In this document: positions 62,697-64,000 of the stretch, piece by piece | Layout of the letters: every line of letters begins with the position of its first letter | How positions within the stretch are numbered: the first letter of the stretch is position 1 | DNA from: Kitasatospora aureofaciens | GTDB lineage: Bacteria; Actinomycetota; Actinomycetes; Streptomycetales; Streptomycetaceae | Reading direction: 5' to 3' | Length of the DNA stretch: 64,000 bases | NCBI RefSeq assembly: GCF_019192735.1 | Contig: NZ_JAHTKP010000005.1 | Span: 1 to 64,000, forward strand | Program-made: the position numbers and the translations under genes | Notes under the pieces: model-generated | Seen by the model: the letters and a program-made list of their open reading frames with translations, nothing else | Database searches by the model: none | What the model was told of the DNA's origin: nothing

Positions 62697-64000
62697 TCAG
62701 GCGGCCAGCCGAGGATCCTCCTCGCTGCCGTCGGCGTGCGCCCGGTCGGGCCTTCCATTCACTCCTTCGGGCGGGCACCCCGCCGGCGCGGCCTGTACCG
62801 CCCCCGGGTGCGCTTCGGCAGAGTCTGCTTCGGCTGGGTGCGCCTCGACTGGGCTGAAGGTGCCGCTGGCTCGGTCGAGGACGTACGCCTGGGCGGTCGC
62901 GAAGTCGAAGTACATCCCGACCAGGCGCAGGGTGCCCTCCTCGACCCGGCGCTCCACGGCCGGGTTCGCCATCAGCTGGTCCAGCTGCTGGACGACGTTG
63001 GTGATGCAGAGCTGTTCCACGAGGTCCACCACCGGCCGGGCGGCGAACTCGGCAGGGACCCGTCGGAGCCGGTCCAGCGAGCCGCGCCCGTTGCGCAGCC
63101 AGCGGGCCAGCGGGGTCGGCGGACCGGGGCACTCGTGCACACCGTCCAGCAGGGCCTTCATCGCACCGCAGCCCGAGTGGCCGCAGATCGTGATCGAGCG
63201 CACCTCCAGGGCCTCGACGGCGTACTGCACCGCGGCGGCCACCGAGTCGTCGGCCGCGCCGGGCTCGAACGGGGCCGGCACCAGGTTCCCGACGTTGCGG
63301 ACGGTGAACAGGTCGCCCGGGCCGCTGTTGGTGATCATGCTGGTGACCATCCGCGAGTCCGCGCAGGTCAGGAAGAGCTCGGAGGGGGTCTGCCCCTCCC
63401 GGGCCAGCCGGGCGAGTTCGGGCCTGATCAGCGGGGCGGTGTGCTGCTGGAACACCCGGACGCCGTCGAGCAGCCGGCCGTGCGGGTCCTCCTGCTGCTC
63501 GATGCAGTGGTGGCCGACCCAGGGTGTCCACGCCCGGCACCGGTGGGGGCCGGGGGAGCTGCCCGCGCGGACCGTCCCGTCGGGGTCGAGCACCTCGTCG
63601 TCCTGATGTCTCGTCACCATCGAGACCCGGCCGCCCGCGGCCTGGTGCCCGGTGCGCCAGCTGTGCAGGGTCTCGTACGCGGCGTGGTCCAGGAAGGAGC
63701 CGTCGTGGACCACCGTCACCTCGGCGTCGGCGGGGACGCCGGCCAGCGCCCGGCTCAGCCGGGGTACGGCGGTGAAGGTGAGCGGGCCGTGCGTCTGGAC
63801 CGTCACCGAGCCGTCGGGGCCCGCCAGCACGTCCACATGAGCGCGGGTCAGCCGGTAGAGCGCGAGCAGGACGGCGGTGGCGGCGCCGAGCGTCACGCCC
63901 CACAGCACGCCGAACCCCACCACGCCCGGCACGGTGGTCAGGTAGACCGGGAACTCGCGGTGTCGGTGCACGTTGCGGATGTGCGCGAAGCTCATCATCT
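62697..64000 (-). CDS. SulP-family anion transporter fused to STAS and beta-carbonic anhydrase domains (N terminus cut by window edge)
   Basis: The visible 434 residues begin with the last helix of a SulP transporter (EFPVYLTTVPGVVGFGVLWG). A STAS domain follows (GSVTVQTHGPLTFTAVPRLS), then a beta-class carbonic anhydrase with zinc-site motifs LTCADSRMV and CGHSGCGAMKALL and the GDLFTVRNVGNLV core. The last 60 residues are a low-complexity Ala/Glu/Pro tail. The frame is open to the right edge, so most of the permease lies outside. The protein should import bicarbonate and interconvert it with CO2 on the inner face. Confidence 0.9.
   Translation of the reverse strand, partial: MMSFAHIRNVHRHREFPVYLTTVPGVVGFGVLWGVTLGAATAVLLALYRLTRAHVDVLAGPDGSVTVQTHGPLTFTAVPRLSRALAGVPADAEVTVVHDGSFLDHAAYETLHSWRTGHQAAGGRVSMVTRHQDDEVLDPDGTVRAGSSPGPHRCRAWTPWVGHHCIEQQEDPHGRLLDGVRVFQQHTAPLIRPELARLAREGQTPSELFLTCADSRMVTSMITNSGPGDLFTVRNVGNLVPAPFEPGAADDSVAAAVQYAVEALEVRSITICGHSGCGAMKALLDGVHECPGPPTPLARWLRNGRGSLDRLRRVPAEFAARPVVDLVEQLCITNVVQQLDQLMANPAVERRVEEGTLRLVGMYFDFATAQAYVLDRASGTFSPVEAHPAEADSAEAHPGAVQAAPAGCPPEGVNGRPDRAHADGSEEDPRLAA

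Overview
The window comes from a high-GC actinomycete, almost certainly a member of the Streptomycetaceae (Streptomyces or Kitasatospora). The evidence is the extreme GC bias at third codon positions, the frequent GTG and TTG starts, and a core gene order I recognise from Streptomyces chromosomes: SRP RNA-dnaX-ybaB-recR-DUF5063-ask-asd-ECF sigma, then PBP-wblA-two ArsA-like ATPases-RidA-NUDIX-MBL-Crp, then nth-NUDIX-MarP, and finally nhaA-acs. That comparison is from memory, not from a search.

Layout. Positions 1-212 hold the N-terminal end of a membrane protein that runs off the left edge. About 630-16584 is an accessory island lying against tRNA-Ser(GGA): the intact tRNA gene is at 16500-16584, a displaced copy of its 3' half is at 630-682, and a 22-bp motif occurs just inside each end. 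No integrase is visible. The island carries a duplicated DUF4097 module with shared operator-like repeats, a two-domain HTH/MarR-like regulator and a daunorubicin-type ABC exporter whose ATPase is frameshifted. It also has two closely related LysR regulators, small detoxification-type enzymes (VOC, cupin, reductase, hydrolase) and several gene remnants (MFS, SDR, cupin). An IS4-type element (12006-15331) sits in it, and that element was itself invaded by a group II intron that is now truncated.

From 16689 to about 26800 lie housekeeping genes: SRP RNA, dnaX, ybaB, recR, aspartate kinase, an aspartate-semialdehyde dehydrogenase homologue whose expected catalytic Cys reads as Ser, an ECF sigma factor with a membrane partner, and SURF1. 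From 26871 to 34192 are a lipoprotein, an S9 peptidase, a SnoaL-like protein, a large LuxR-type regulator, an SRA-HNH nuclease with atypical codon use, and tRNA-Pro(CGG). From 34293 to 45294 the core resumes: phosphoesterase, YqeY, a bifunctional PBP, WblA, the paired ArsA-like ATPases, a 52-aa DUF4177 protein, RidA, NUDIX, MBL and Crp. Two gene junctions in this part carry a related 79-bp stop-to-start unit.

From 45447 to 52615 is a second accessory stretch built of regulator-target pairs (CGNR/MFS, TetR/DUF1772), plus a PEP-mutase-like enzyme, hydrolases and an internally deleted RraA-like gene. From 52696 to the end are nth, a CoA-pyrophosphatase-like NUDIX, a MarP-type protease, a YdjM-like membrane protein, a hydrolase, a holin-like protein, nhaA, acs, and a SulP-STAS-carbonic anhydrase fusion cut by the right edge. 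Read together, acs, nhaA and the bicarbonate-transporter fusion suggest a carbon and ion/pH homeostasis neighbourhood, while the WblA/ArsA/Crp block is a developmental-regulatory neighbourhood.
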